Source: Proteromonas lacertae
Lineage: Eukaryota > Sar > Bigyra > Opalinata > Proteromonadidae
Reading direction: 5' to 3'
Length of the DNA stretch: 64,000 bases
NCBI GenBank assembly: GCA_002245135.1
Contig: NGBS01000294.1
Span: forward strand, 62,001 to 126,000
The position numbers and the translations under genes were made by a program. Below are positions 1-13,117 of the stretch, piece after piece; position 1 is the first letter of the stretch, and each line of letters opens with the position of its first letter. The notes below the pieces were generated by a model, which was not told where the DNA came from, made no database searches, and saw nothing but the letters and a program-made list of their open reading frames with translations.

Positions 1-3000
1 AAAGTATGTAATAGTAGTGTAATAGGTGAATTATGTTTAAGTGATTGTGGTAATTCGAGTAGTCGTGGTATTTGTACAAATACAACAGACAATAAAATTA
101 GTTGTCAATGTTATGAAATTGATAATGTAATAAATGAACATTGTGTGAATGGTGAAAGTTGTACATTTGGAATTGGATTATCAAACGAAACATATCGTGG
201 AATTTGTAAGAAAGGAGAATGTGTGATAGTAGAAAATATCTGTAATAAGAATGACAATAATACTTATCATCGAAGTTGTATGAATAACTGTAATGATGGA
301 AGTGGAAATATGGTATATGGTCATTGTGATGAAGAAGGTGTTTGTATTTGTGATCTAAAATTGAATGTAAGTTCAAGTGATAATAACAAATGTATGAGTG
401 CAAATGATTGTAATATGTGTGATAATTCAACTAGTGATAGTTTATGTATTTATAACGAATGTTATTGTGTTCCCAAATACTGTAATAACCATACAATAGG
501 TCAAAGTTGTTTAGGAAACTGTAGCAACGATCATCCTGGAATTTGTAATGCTAATAATGAATGTGAATGTAAAATAGATCGTTGTAATCCAGGAAATGTT
601 ACTAATGATTGTAATAGTCATGTTTGTAAATCTGATACCGAAATTGTGAAATGTATAATTGATGAATGTCGATGTATTCAAAAAGTATGTACAAATGATA
701 AAATAGGTGAATTATGTTTATCAAAATGTGGTGATGAAAATAGTCGTGGAATTTGTTCTAATAATACAAATGGTAAAATCGAATGTAGATGTTATAATAA
801 AAGTGAAGAAAATGAATATTGTGTAAATGGAGAAGATTGTTTATTTGGAATTGGAAGTTCAAATGAAACATATCGAGGAATCTGTAAGTTAGGAAAATGT
901 GAGATAGTAGAAAATATCTGTAAGTCCTTGAATGGAAGTAATACTGATGGTCGATTATGTATGAATCACTGTTTTAGTGAAAATAATAATACAATGGATG
1001 GAATTTGTATGAATGAGACATGTATATGTGTAGATGATCCTCCTTGTTTAAGTGGTGATTCTTGTAATTGTGATAGTAATGGTTCGAATATGACTGGTAT
1101 TTGTTTTGAAGGTAAATGTGAATGTTTTGCTGATAATTGTTTTGATAAACGAGATGGTGAGATTTGTTTGAATGAATGTTTAAACAACAAAACAGGAATG
1201 TGTTTAAATGGTAAATGTTACTGTGACCAAAGTGAATGTGAGATAGGTAAGCCATGTAATAAAGAATGTGATACTGAAAGTGAAGAGAGTGAATGTGTTG
1301 ATGGAAAATGTCGATGTATTCAGAAAGTATGTAATAGTAGTGTAATAGGTGAATTATGTTTAAGTGATTGTGGTAATTCGAGTAGTCGTGGTATTTGTAC
1401 AAATACAACAGACAATAAAATTAGTTGTCAATGTTATGAAATTGATAATGTAATAAATGAACATTGTGTGAATGGTGAAAGTTGTACATTTGGAATTGGA
1501 TTATCAAACGAAACATATCGTGGAATTTGTAAGAAAGGAGAATGTGTGATAGTAGAAAATATCTGTAATAAGAATGACAATAATACTTATCATCGAAGTT
1601 GTATGAATAACTGTAATGATGGAAGTGGAAATATGGTATATGGTCATTGTGATGAAGAAGGTGTTTGTATTTGTGATCTAAAATTGAATGTAAGTTCAAG
1701 TGATAATAACAAATGTATGAGTGCAAATGATTGTAATATGTGTGATAATTCAACTAGTGATAGTTTATGTATTTATAACGAATGTTATTGTGTTCCCAAA
1801 TACTGTAATAACCATACAATAGGTCAAAGTTGTTTAGGAAACTGTAGCAACGATCATCCTGGAATTTGTAATGCTAATAATGAATGTGAATGTAAAATAG
1901 ATCGTTGTAATCCAGGAAATGTTACTAATGATTGTAATAGTCATGTTTGTAAATCTGATACCGAAATTGTGAAATGTATAATTGATGAATGTCGATGTAT
2001 TCAAAAAGTATGTACAAATGATAAAATAGGTGAATTATGTTTATCAAAATGTGGTGATGAAAATAGTCGTGGAATTTGTTCTAATAATACAAATGGTAAA
2101 ATCGAATGTAGATGTTTTAATATTACTGACGATAATCGTAATTGTATTAACGGTGAAGAATGTGTTGATGGTACATGTGTTAATGGTAAGTGTTATAATA
2201 TCTGTGAAAATGCATATGATGGTATTAGATGTCCTATATTTACAAATTTTACTAATGATGGTAATATATTGTATGGTACTTGTCAAAATAAATCATGTAG
2301 TAGTTTAATTGCTGAGTGTTATAATGATAGTGACTGTGTACATACTAATCTTTCTGGTTTTTGTAATAATGGATACTGTGAATATTATAATTCATCATAT
2401 AATGAAGGTGAAATATGTATGAATGGAACTGAAGTTGGAATATATAATAATAGTGTCTGTGAAATTGTATCATGTAATACTGAATGTGAGAATGGAATAT
2501 CAAAATATATTAATGGTAGTTGTCAATGTGTATATCAGCCATGCAAAAATGCTAAAATAGGTGAATTATGTTTATCAAAATGTGGTGATGAAAATAGTCG
2601 TGGAATTTGTTCTAATAATACAAATGGTAAAATCGAATGTAGATGTTATAATAAAAGTGAAGAAAATGAATATTGTGTAAATGGAGAAGATTGTTTATTT
2701 GGAATTGGAAGTTCAAATGAAACATATCGAGGAATCTGTAAGTTAGGAAAATGTGAGATAGTAGAAAATATCTGTAAGTCCTTGAATGGAAGTAATACTG
2801 ATGGTCGATTATGTATGAATCACTGTTTTAGTGAAAATAATAATACAATGGATGGAATTTGTATGAATGAGACATGTATATGTGTAGATGATCCTCCTTG
2901 TTTAAGTGGTGATTCTTGTAATTGTGATAGTAATGGTTCGAATATGACTGGTATTTGTTTTGAAGGTAAATGTGGATGTTTTGCTGATAATTGTTTTGAT

Positions 3001-6000
3001 AAACGAGATGGTGAGATTTGTTTGAATGAATGTTTAAACAACAAAACAGGAATGTGTTTAAATGGTAAATGTTACTGTGACCAAAGTGAATGTGAGATAG
3101 GTAAGCCATGTAATAAAGAATGTGATACTGAAAGTGAAGAAAGTGAATGTGTTGATGGAAAATGTCGATGTATTCAGAAAGTATGTAATAGTAGTGTAAT
3201 AGGTGAATTATGTTTAAGTGATTGTGGTAATTCGAGTAGTCGTGGTATTTGTCGAAATAATACAGAATCAAATACGATATTATGTGAATGTTTTAATATA
3301 TCTGATGACAATTCTGATTGTGTGAATGGTGAAAGTTGTACATTTGGAATTGGATTATCAAACGAAACATATCGTGGAATTTGTAAGAAAGGAGAATGTG
3401 TGATGGTAGAAAATATCTGTAATAAGAATGACAATAATACTTATCATCGAAGTTGTATGAATAACTGTAATGATGGAAGTGGAAATATGGTATATGGTCA
3501 TTGTGATGAAGAAGGTGTTTGTATTTGTGATCTAAAATTGAATGTAAGTTCAAGTGATAATAACAAATGTATGAGTGCAAATGATTGTAATATGTGTGAT
3601 AATTCAACTAGTGATAGTTTATGTATTTATAACGAATGTTATTGTGTTCCCAAATACTGTAATAACCATACAATAGGTCAAAGTTGTTTAGGAAACTGTA
3701 GCAACGATCATCCTGGAATTTGTAATGCTAATAATGAATGTGAATGTAAAATAGATCGTTGTAATCCAGGAAATGTTACTAATGATTGTAATAGTCATGT
3801 TTGTAAATCTGATACCGAAATTGTGAAATGTATAATTGATGAATGTCGATGTATTCAAAAAGTATGTACAAATGATAAAATAGGTGAATTATGTTTATCA
3901 AAATGTGGTGATGAAAATAGTCGTGGAATTTGTTCTAATAATACAAATGGTAAAATCGAATGTAGATGTTATAATAAAAGTGAAGAAAATGAATATTGTG
4001 TAAATGGAGAAGATTGTTTATTTGGAATTGGAAGTTCAAATGAAACATATCGAGGAATCTGTAAGTTAGGAAAATGTGAGATAGTAGAAAATATCTGTAA
4101 GTCCTTGAATGGAAGTAATACTGATGGTCGATTATGTATGAATCACTGTTTTAGTGAAAATAATAATACAATGGATGGAATTTGTATGAATGAGACATGT
4201 ATATGTGTAGATGATCCTCCTTGTTTAAGTGGTGATTCTTGTAATTGTGATAGTAATGGTTCGAATATGACTGGTATTTGTTTCGAAGGTAAATGTGAAT
4301 GTTTTGCTGATAATTGTTTTGATAAACGAGATGGTGAGATTTGTTTGAATGAATGTTTAAACAACAAAACAGGAATGTGTTTAAATGGTAAATGTTACTG
4401 TGACCAAAGTGAATGTGAGATAGGTAAGCCATGTAATAAAGAATGTGATACTGAAAGTGAAGAAAGTGAATGTGTTGATGGAAAATGTCGATGTATTCAG
4501 AAAGTATGTAATAGTAGTGTAATAGGTGAATTATGTTTAAGTGATTGTGGTAATTCGAGTAGTCGTGGTATTTGTCGAAATAATACAGAATCAAATACGA
4601 TATTATGTGAATGTTTTAATATATCTGATGACAATTCTGATTGTGTGAATGGTGAAAGTTGTACATTTGGAATTGGATTATCAAACGAAACATATCGTGG
4701 AATTTGTAAGAAAGGAGAATGTGTGATGGTAGAAAATATCTGTAATAAGAATGACAATAATACTTATCATCGAAGTTGTATGAATAACTGTAATGATGGA
4801 AGTGGAAATATGGTATATGGTCATTGTGATGAAGAAGGTGTTTGTATTTGTGATCTAAAATTGAATGTAAGTTCAAGTGATAATAACAAATGTATGAGTG
4901 CAAATGATTGTAATATGTGTGATAATTCAACTAGTGATAGTTTATGTATTTATAACGAATGTTATTGTGTTCCCAAATACTGTAATAACCATACAATAGG
5001 TCAAAGTTGTTTAGGAAACTGTAGCAACGATCATCCTGGAATTTGTAATGCTAATAATGAATGTGAATGTAAAATAGATCGTTGTAATCCAGGAAATGAT
5101 ACCAATGATTGTAATAGTCATGTTTGTAAATCTGATACCGAAATTGTGAAATGTATAATTGATGAATGTCGATGTATTCAAAAAGTATGTACAAATGATA
5201 AAATAGGTGAATTATGTTTATCGAAATGTGGTGATGAAAATAGTCGTGGAATTTGTTCTAATAATACAAATGGTAAAATCGAATGTAGATGTTATAATAA
5301 AAGTGAAGAAAATGAATATTGTGTAAATGGAGAAGACTGTTTATTTGGAATTGGAAGTTCAAATGAAACATATCGAGGAATCTGTAAGTTAGGAAAATGT
5401 GAGATAGTAGAAAATATCTGTAAGTCCTTGAATGGAAGTAATACTGATGGTCGATTATGTATGAATCACTGTTTTAGTGAAAATAATAATACAATGGATG
5501 GAATTTGTATGAATGAGACATGTATATGTGTAGATGATCCTCCTTGTTTAAGTGGTGATTCTTGTAATTGTGATAGTAATGGTTCGAATATGACTGGTAT
5601 TTGTTTCGAAGGTAAATGTGAATGTTTTGCTGATAATTGTTTTGATAAACGAGATGGTGAGATTTGTTTGAATGAATGTTTAAACAACAAAACAGGAATG
5701 TGTTTAAATGGTAAATGTTACTGTGACCAAAGTGAATGTGAGATAGGTAAGCCATGTAATAAAGAATGTGATACTGAAAGTGAAGAAAGTGAATGTGTTG
5801 ATGGAAAATGTCGATGTATTCAGAAAGTATGTAATAGTAGTGTAATAGGTGAATTATGTTTAAGTGATTGTGGTAATTCGAGTAGTCGTGGTATTTGTCG
5901 AAATAATACAGAATCAAATACGATATTATGTGAATGTTTTAATATATCTGATGACAATTCTGATTGTGTGAATGGTGAAAGTTGTACATTTGGAATTGGA

Positions 6001-6620
6001 TTATCAAACGAAACATATCGTGGAATTTGTAAGAAAGGAGAATGTGTGATGGTAGAAAATATCTGTAATAAGAATGACAATAATACTTATCATCGAAGTT
6101 GTATGAATAACTGTAATGATGGAAGTGGAAATATGGTATATGGTCATTGTGATGAAGAAGGTGTTTGTATTTGTGATCTAAAATTGAATGTAAGTTCAAG
6201 TGATAATAACAAATGTATGAGTGCAAATGATTGTAATATGTGTGATAATTCAACTAGTGATAGTTTATGTATTTATAACGAATGTTATTGTGTTCCCAAA
6301 TACTGTAATAACCATACAATAGGTCAAAGTTGTTTAGGAAACTGTAGCAACGATCATCCTGGAATTTGTAATGCTAATAATGAATGTGAATGTAAAATAG
6401 ATCGTTGTAATCCAGGAAATGTTACTAATGATTGTAATAGTCATGTTTGTAAATCTGATACCGAAATTGTGAAATGTATAATTGATGAATGTCGATGTAT
6501 TCAAAAAGTATGTACAAATGATAAAATAGGTGAATTATGTTTATCAAAATGTGGTGATGAAAATAGTCGTGGAATTTGTTCTAATAATACAAATGGTAAA
6601 ATCGAATGTAAATGTTTTAA
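1..6620 (+). repeat. In-frame tandem higher-order repeats, period 1323 bp (441 aa)
   Basis: The same block begins at 1, 1324, 3178, 4501 and 5824. The spacing is 1323 bp except for 1324 to 3178, which is 1854 bp because of a 531-bp insertion. Copies are almost identical at nucleotide level; visible differences are single changes such as GAA/GGA near 2973 and GTT/GAT at 5098-5100. Two versions of the linker after the first module exist: copies 1 and 2 encode TNTTDNKISCQCYEIDN, while copies 3 to 5 encode RNNTESNTILCECFNISDD. The last copy is partial and gives way to diverged modules after about 6610. Confidence 0.95.
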
Positions 6621-8635
6621 TATCACTGACGATAATCGTTATTGTGTAAATGGAGAGCAGTGTACTTTTGGTGTTAGTAATACTACAAATAGTGATAATG
6701 TTGGTAATATGGGATATTGTAAAAATGGAGAATGTATAGAAGTTTTAGATTATTGTACTATAACATTTAGTGGTCCAGCTAATAATACTGACGGTAAAGC
6801 ATGTCTTGCAAATTGTAATGAATTTAATAACACATTTACACCTGGAGTTTGTAGAAATCAAAGTTGTATATGTGAAAAGAATCCAAGTCCTGCTACACCT
6901 TGTATTAATGGAAATGATTGTTTTATAAACTGTAAGATAGGTGAAAGTCCAATGTGTGATTATGGAGTATGTAAATGTGAAAATAATCCATGTTTAATAC
7001 CTGATTCTGATGGTGAAATTTGTATTGCAGATTGTAGCAATTCCACAGATGAATTACCAGCTGTATGTAAAAATGGTTTATGTACTTGTACTTCAAATAA
7101 TTCTAATACAGATGTAGGAAGATGTCCAAATGGTAATATATGTGTGTTTGAAAATTCAGATGAATATGGTATTTGTATTAAAGGTGTTTGTACTTCATTA
7201 TGTAATAATACTGACGATGGAGTTGAATGTGTTTCACATTGTCCTTCTAATGATAGTTCAGTTGAAACATATCCTGGAGTATGTTATTCAGAAAAGTGTA
7301 ATTGTACAAAAGAAGATAGATGTTTGAATGGTGAACCTTGTAAATTAAGTAGTGGAGATACAGGAGGGTGTGATAATGGAATATGTTCAGCAAATTATTC
7401 ATGTGTTGCTTCTGAAATATGTGATAGAAAATGTCCACAATTTCACCTACCTATATGTAAGGAAGATAATAAGACCTGTGATTGTGTAGAAATGACAACT
7501 ACTTTTGAATTAGTGAATAAAGATCAAAAACCAAAAGGAAAATGTTTCTTATTAGCTGGTGCAAATGGTAATACAGTTACTTTAACTAGTAGTTCAATTG
7601 GAGATTTAATATATCAATATGGTGATAGATACTCTTTAGGACCTAATCCATCATTTGATACTATTCCTGATAATACTGATACATCATCTGGTTCATCTAC
7701 TGGTACAACAGATGAACTAGAAGAAGATACTGTGAGTAAAGAATTAATATGGAATAATATATCACAAATTGTTGAAAAGAAAAATAATGAAAGTAAAAAT
7801 GAACCATATCCTGCAAAGAATATATATTTTGATGTTTCAGCAATATTCCAAGATAAAACTATTTTAGCTCAATCTTTATTAGTTGTAGGTGGTGAATTTA
7901 CAATTGTAGAATTTGAAAATATGACTACTCAAGTTTATCCTATTACTGAGGTTCATTATTGTAAATCTATTGATGGAGGTAATACGTGGAAAGAAATAAC
8001 AGTAAAAGGAACGGAAATTCCAGAAGAACAAGATTATTGTATAGACAAAGTTATTGAAAGATTTGGAAAATAGACAAATAACAAGATTGTTATATCAACA
8101 AGAAAATGATGGAAATGATAATAATGATATAAGAGGTAGAATGCTTCAAAGTATCAATGAAAAAATATATGTTGTACTTGAAACAATAACAGTGGTAAAG
8201 ATTTACAAAGGTAATACTACAATTACACTAACAATTCATAACACTGAGTATCATCCAAAATCAGAATGTAGTGGTTTAGGAGAATGTAACAGAGGAAGTG
8301 GTACATGTGAATGTGAAAGTGGTTATACAGGTTATAATTGCAGAAGAATTAATTGTCCTAATAATTGTAATGGTAGAGGTGAGTGTGTTAAATTGAAAGA
8401 TAGTGGAACAGAATCACCGCCATATTTAAGTAATACAGATGATGATGTTCTTTATTACTGTAAATGTAATAAAGGATTTGAAGGATATGATTGTAGTATA
8501 AAGAAATGTCCAACACAAGAAGTGAATGGAGTGTATAGATATTGCAGTGGACATGGAGTTTGTGATGAAGATACAGGAGAATGTGAATGTTTTGATAATT
8601 TCTATGGTTCAGCTTGTGGTAATAGAAATTACTAA
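1..8635 (+). CDS. Giant cysteine-rich repeat protein with C-terminal EGF-like modules (5' end outside window)
   Basis: The frame is open from the first base to 8073 and then continues in a second frame to TAA at 8635, giving about 2,830 residues in the window. It is extremely Cys-, Asn- and Gly-rich, with many short motifs such as GICxNGxCxC, EICLNEC and GELCLSxC and many N-x-S/T sequons, which suggests a secreted or surface glycoprotein. Residues encoded by 1-6620 form near-identical 441-residue super-repeats. A diverged Cys-rich region follows (6620-7500), then a Cys-poor domain (7500-8040) and an EGF-like tail (8260-8635) with CSGLGEC, CECESGYTGYNC and CSGHGVC patterns. I see no C-terminal membrane helix or GPI-type tail, so the form read here would be secreted. 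The frame change at 8039-8073 can be explained by a 22-nt intron (8039-8060) or by an indel. The family is not recognised beyond EGF-like/Cys-rich; a role in surface coat, adhesion or cyst wall is only a guess. Confidence 0.85.
2116..2560 (+). repeat. Unique insert that interrupts the 441-aa repeat array
   Basis: After a shared module ending KIECRC, this stretch encodes Cys-rich modules not found elsewhere in the array (starting FNITDDNRNCINGEECVDG). It then returns to the array at a second copy of the KIGELCLSKCGDENSRGIC module. Insert plus duplicated module account for the extra 531 bp (177 codons), so the reading frame is kept. A similar FNITDDNR start occurs where the array ends at about 6620. 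The insert may therefore be a displaced piece of the non-repetitive flank. Confidence 0.8.
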
Positions 8636-8765
8636 TAAGAGATATTTAACTAATTTTTTATATCATTATCTTGTTTTATTTTTTAATATTTTGTGTTTTT
8701 AGTTGAAAAGCTTGAGTAATGTTTGATTCATATTTTTTCTTAAAAAAATAAATTAAAAATGATTA

Positions 8766-11476
8766 TCATTCATAAATATTTGGATATTCACTATCAACCT
8801 TGTTTCTTATATCTTGAGGAGGATTATCTCCATATGCACTGTAAATTACATTTCCAAAATCATCTAAGTTAATATTATTACTACCATTTGCTACAGCAAT
8901 GAAGTCTTCATAGTTATTCTTTTCTATCTCTAAATAATACCATGCTTTTCTTCCTCTATCTTCTCCTTTAATCAAATGAATTATTTTGTGTAGTTTTTCT
9001 ATTGAATAAATCTTACATAATCTCTTGTATGAATTTTGGATGATTATCTTTGTTTCTTTTACGGCTGTATCAAGTATTTCAACAATTCCTGCTTCACCAA
9101 AATTATTACCCATAATGTATAGATTTTTTAAATTATGTAGTTGTTCAATATTATTACTTAATATCAAAATTCCTTCAATTCCAAATAGATTATACTCCAA
9201 CTTTAATATATTTAAAACTTGGAGTGAGTTAAAACAAAGACATAATATACCAACTCCATATAAATCAATATTATTATCTAATAATAGATAAATAACTGTA
9301 TATTAAATACATGATAAATCTAATACTACTAATTGGTGAAGATTCTTTAAACCTTCTTTCAAATAACTAATACTTGTATTATCGAGATTACAATTCTGAA
9401 GACAGAGTGCTTCTAAATCATTAAAACATTTTAATGATTCTTCAAATTGAGTAATCATGCTATTATCAAACTTACAATCTATTCAATTAATTATAAAATA
9501 CTTCAATAATACATTGAATGGTTAATTCTTTCATTTTATTATTCTGTTTCAAATATGTGAAAAGCAATTTTAGAGTATTTGGATTTACTTTGAAGTTAGA
9601 TATTGAAAGTTCTTCAAGATTATATAGGTTTTTAAATCCTTCTATTAAAACATTACTACTCTGTTCATCCAAATTTTTGCCTATATAATTAGTAAAATAC
9701 TATTTAATACATGAAAAAACAATTCTCTTCAGCTGTAGATGTGACAAGAGAAATTTATTCAATTCTGTTGCAGATTCATTACATATTTCATTTTCATCTA
9801 TTATTAATGATTCTATATTTCTGCAAAACTTATTAATTTCATTTAATATTTTAAATAATCCTCTATGTTTTGTCATTGCATCTATTATTAATAAAACAGT
9901 ACAAATACAAGAAATATCAAGTGCTTTTAGTTTCGGTAAGTATTTAACTACACTAGATAATATTTCAATTCCTAAATCAACTAATTGTGTATCTATATAT
10001 CAAATTGTATATAAGTTACATACTTGAAACAGTTAGTACTTCTAAGTTATACAATTCCTTTAAATAATTCATTGAATATTTAAATAGAGTGATTTCTTCT
10101 TCATAATTTTGATTCAGCCCACATTAAAAATTAACAGCTAATTTTGTTATTGATTTATGATTTCTTATCAGAAAAAGAAAATGATGAAGCCCTTCACATT
10201 TTATACTATTATTATTTATTATTACTTCTTGTAAATGTGGTAATATAATTCCATATTGAAAACTTTGAAAAAGAAGATATACTCCATAATCATCAATTCT
10301 ATTATCTATAGAATAATAGTATTCATAATAATACAGCTTATATTTAAAGATCTTAACTCATTCATTTCTCTAAGACATTTTCCTAACTCATACATCGACT
10401 TTTCGGTTAATTTATTATCTTTCAAATTCAATTCTTCTAAATGACGTAACTTTTTCAGTGATTGACATATTTCTATCATTATTCCGTCTGTTATAGTAGA
10501 TGCTGTGTATATAATAAATATAAAAATATACATTCTAATTTTAATGATTTTAAGTTCAACAAGTTTTCTATTATTCCACCAAGATATTTTCCTGTAGTAA
10601 TATTGATATTTCTCTTGTTGAGACTGTTCTTATCTAGAATACTTCCATCTTCTTCTTCACTTTCATTATAAACATTTTGACTCTCATATTCATCTATAAC
10701 ACCAAAATAATTATCTATTCATAAAATTTTATTGTAAATACATTTTAAATTTAAAATTGATAAATTTGATATGGTTTTAATCCTATCTAAAATACCAAAT
10801 GATTTATCTAAATGATATAAGAAAACATCTATAATAAATATATTATTATAAACTTTTACATTTTATATTCAGTAATTTCAAATTTGGACAATTATCCAAT
10901 ACCAATTTCAATCCTTCATCCCATTTTCTGATTGGAAATAAATAAAAAAACGAACCTCTAGTGATTTTTATATTCAATATTTCTAAATCTTGATTCTTTT
11001 TTACTATTTCAGATAAAATCTTCAATGAATCGTATGAAAATTCTGCGCCTACATTATAATAAATATAACAAAAATAATAATAATACTACTCAATACTAAT
11101 TCTTTTAAATGTGTATACTTCTGAATTCCTTGAATAATATGTTTGGTATTATTGACCTTAATACTATTTCTTCCTAAATTTAATACTCTCACATTCTCAA
11201 AGCAACTTAATATAAGAGAAAATAAAACACATTCATATTTAGAGAGTGTTGAGATTTCTAGTTAAAAAAAAATAGAGAAAAAATACTCTTCTTTAAGTTA
11301 ATTTCTTCTATATTTCGGTTTTTAAATACTTCTTCAAATATATTTCGATTTATTGAAGATATTAATTCTTTTGATCCATTTTTGTTTTTTCTTTTTATTT
11401 CTTCATAAAATACTTCCTTTAATTCCACAAACTCTTCATATTTAAATCTACTTTTCTTCTTTCATCTAATTAATTA

Positions 11477-11535
<59 letters not shown>

Positions 11536-12356
11536 TCATTGTGATTGAATTTAATATACATATACTCAAAAAATATTTCACTTCCTCATCTATTGATTTT
11601 TCATTAATTCCAGATATTTTGATATTGATATATCCACCATTGGATAATTGAAATATCCTAATTTATAGAATTCTCTTCCTAAAACTGTTTCAATTTTGAT
11701 TTCTGGTTTTGGAAATATTGAATTGTATTTATGTAATAAATTCAACAAGTCTAAATCATTGTCACTTTCTTTCAACTCTTTTATAATTCCATTATAGTCT
11801 TCTTTATTTTCTATTTCACTATAAATAATATATTCTTCTAATAATTCTCCTAACATTTTATTATCTCTTTTATATTCAAATTTTGGAGTTTTTCTTTTAA
11901 TCATTTCCTCTGGAATATTAAATCCATTTTCTTTTAGAGTTTTGTTATTGAAAAAGTAATATTTACCAATATCAGATAGAATATAACCATTTTTAGTCTC
12001 AAATATGTTTGTAGCTTTCACAGAAGTGTGACAAATGCCATTTTCGTGTAAATTATATAAAGCATTTATTATTGTATAAAACCACTGCTGAAGATGCTAA
12101 TATGCATAACAGAATAATATATATATACTCCTCTTGTTCTTTCTGTTGATGGAACGTTTGCAAGACTTCTTTTATGTTTGATTGTAGAAACACTTAAATA
12201 ATCACATGTATCATACATTCTATAATATCTATCAATATAATCTGTATTATAATCTGTAATAGCAGAAAACTATGGAGATATAGACATAAATACATATGAA
12301 ACATCATTATATCTAGCTTTTTCAAGGGGTATTTTCGTTGTAATATACTCAGTCAT
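8766..12356 (-). CDS. Pseudokinase-LRR protein (RI-type leucine-rich repeats), about one intron per repeat
   Basis: The ATG lies at 12354-12356. The N-terminal exons, split by introns 12270-12293 and 12097-12128, encode a short degenerate kinase domain. The catalytic-loop equivalent reads HENGICHTSVKATNIF, so the HRD aspartate is replaced, and the DFG position is SDIG; no glycine-rich loop is visible. This predicts a catalytically inactive kinase. Downstream come RI-type LRRs (for example LEELNLKDNKL, LDLSYNNIDLYGVGIL), each on its own small exon. Introns such as 9681-9710, 9479-9512 and 9278-9310 fall at nearly the same point of each repeat. The stop is TGA at 8766-8768. The join between the kinase exon (stop near 11590) and the LRR exons needs a frame change that I could not resolve, so kinase and LRR parts could be two transcripts. 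The 33-36 kb gene has the same architecture. Role inferred: scaffold or regulatory signalling. Confidence 0.7.
11480..11534. repeat. (TA)n microsatellite inside an intron
   Basis: About 55 nt of uninterrupted TA dinucleotides sit between the kinase part and LRR part of the minus-strand gene. Shorter TA runs occur in many other introns of this window (for example 13090-13117, 16820-16840, 26970-26990), where they make up most of the intron. Confidence 0.9.
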
Positions 12357-12587
12357 TAAGAAAATAATGAAAAAATGAAGTGTAAAATAGAAACGAATAT
12401 ATTTTAAGAATCATCCAAAAATAATCAAGCTTAAGTTTGACAACACAATTCTCTTTATTAATAGTGACTATCATTCATTTTCTAATAACATAAGTTAGAG
12501 TGATTTAGTAATATAGAATTAACATAAAACAAAAAGAAAAATAGGATTACTCAATTTTACTGAAATCAATTACATTTAATTCATTCT

Positions 12588-13086
12588 TCAAAAAGGAATG
12601 AAAATACTGCTGGAGGTTCTGCAAAAACGACTTATATTTTCTCTATTAATCCTTCGAATATCTAATCTCAGACAATGTAAATACAAAGGATATTTCTTCT
12701 TAATTTGTTGTTGTAAAAAAAGAGGAAGTTTGTTATTTTCATTATTATATTCTGGAATAGATTTGTTAATACCTGAATACTTATTATCTCCAATAACTGG
12801 ACATTTCAATATATCAGAAAAATGAACACGAATCTAATAAATATTAAAAACTTAATGAAATACTTGGTGTTTTTTACCAGTAATTGGATTAATTTCAACA
12901 AACATAAAATCCTCATTTTCACAAACTACTTTATATTGTGTTATAGAATTAACCTCTTTTTTATCTTTATTATTAAATACATTGTTATTTGTTAATTCAA
13001 TAAATGATTTAATTGTTCCTTCACTTTTGATTTTTGTATGGTTTTTATTCCATAATACTGCAATATATGTCTTTTTAATCTACATA

Positions 13087-13117
<31 letters not shown>

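Noticed and set aside
98-6253. Repeated open frames on the minus strand (His/Tyr- or Ser/Pro-rich) opposite the Cys-rich array
   Set aside because: They recur with the same 1323-bp period as the plus-strand repeat and have no start context or family. They are shadows of the TGT- and AAT-rich coding strand.
11480-11534. TA run as replication origin or centromeric signal
   Set aside because: TA runs of varying length fill many introns here; nothing singles this one out except length.
8766-12356. Programmed ribosomal frameshifting at the kinase/LRR junctions
   Set aside because: The shifts are of different sign in the genes compared and short introns explain two of the three. No slippery site with a following structure was evident.
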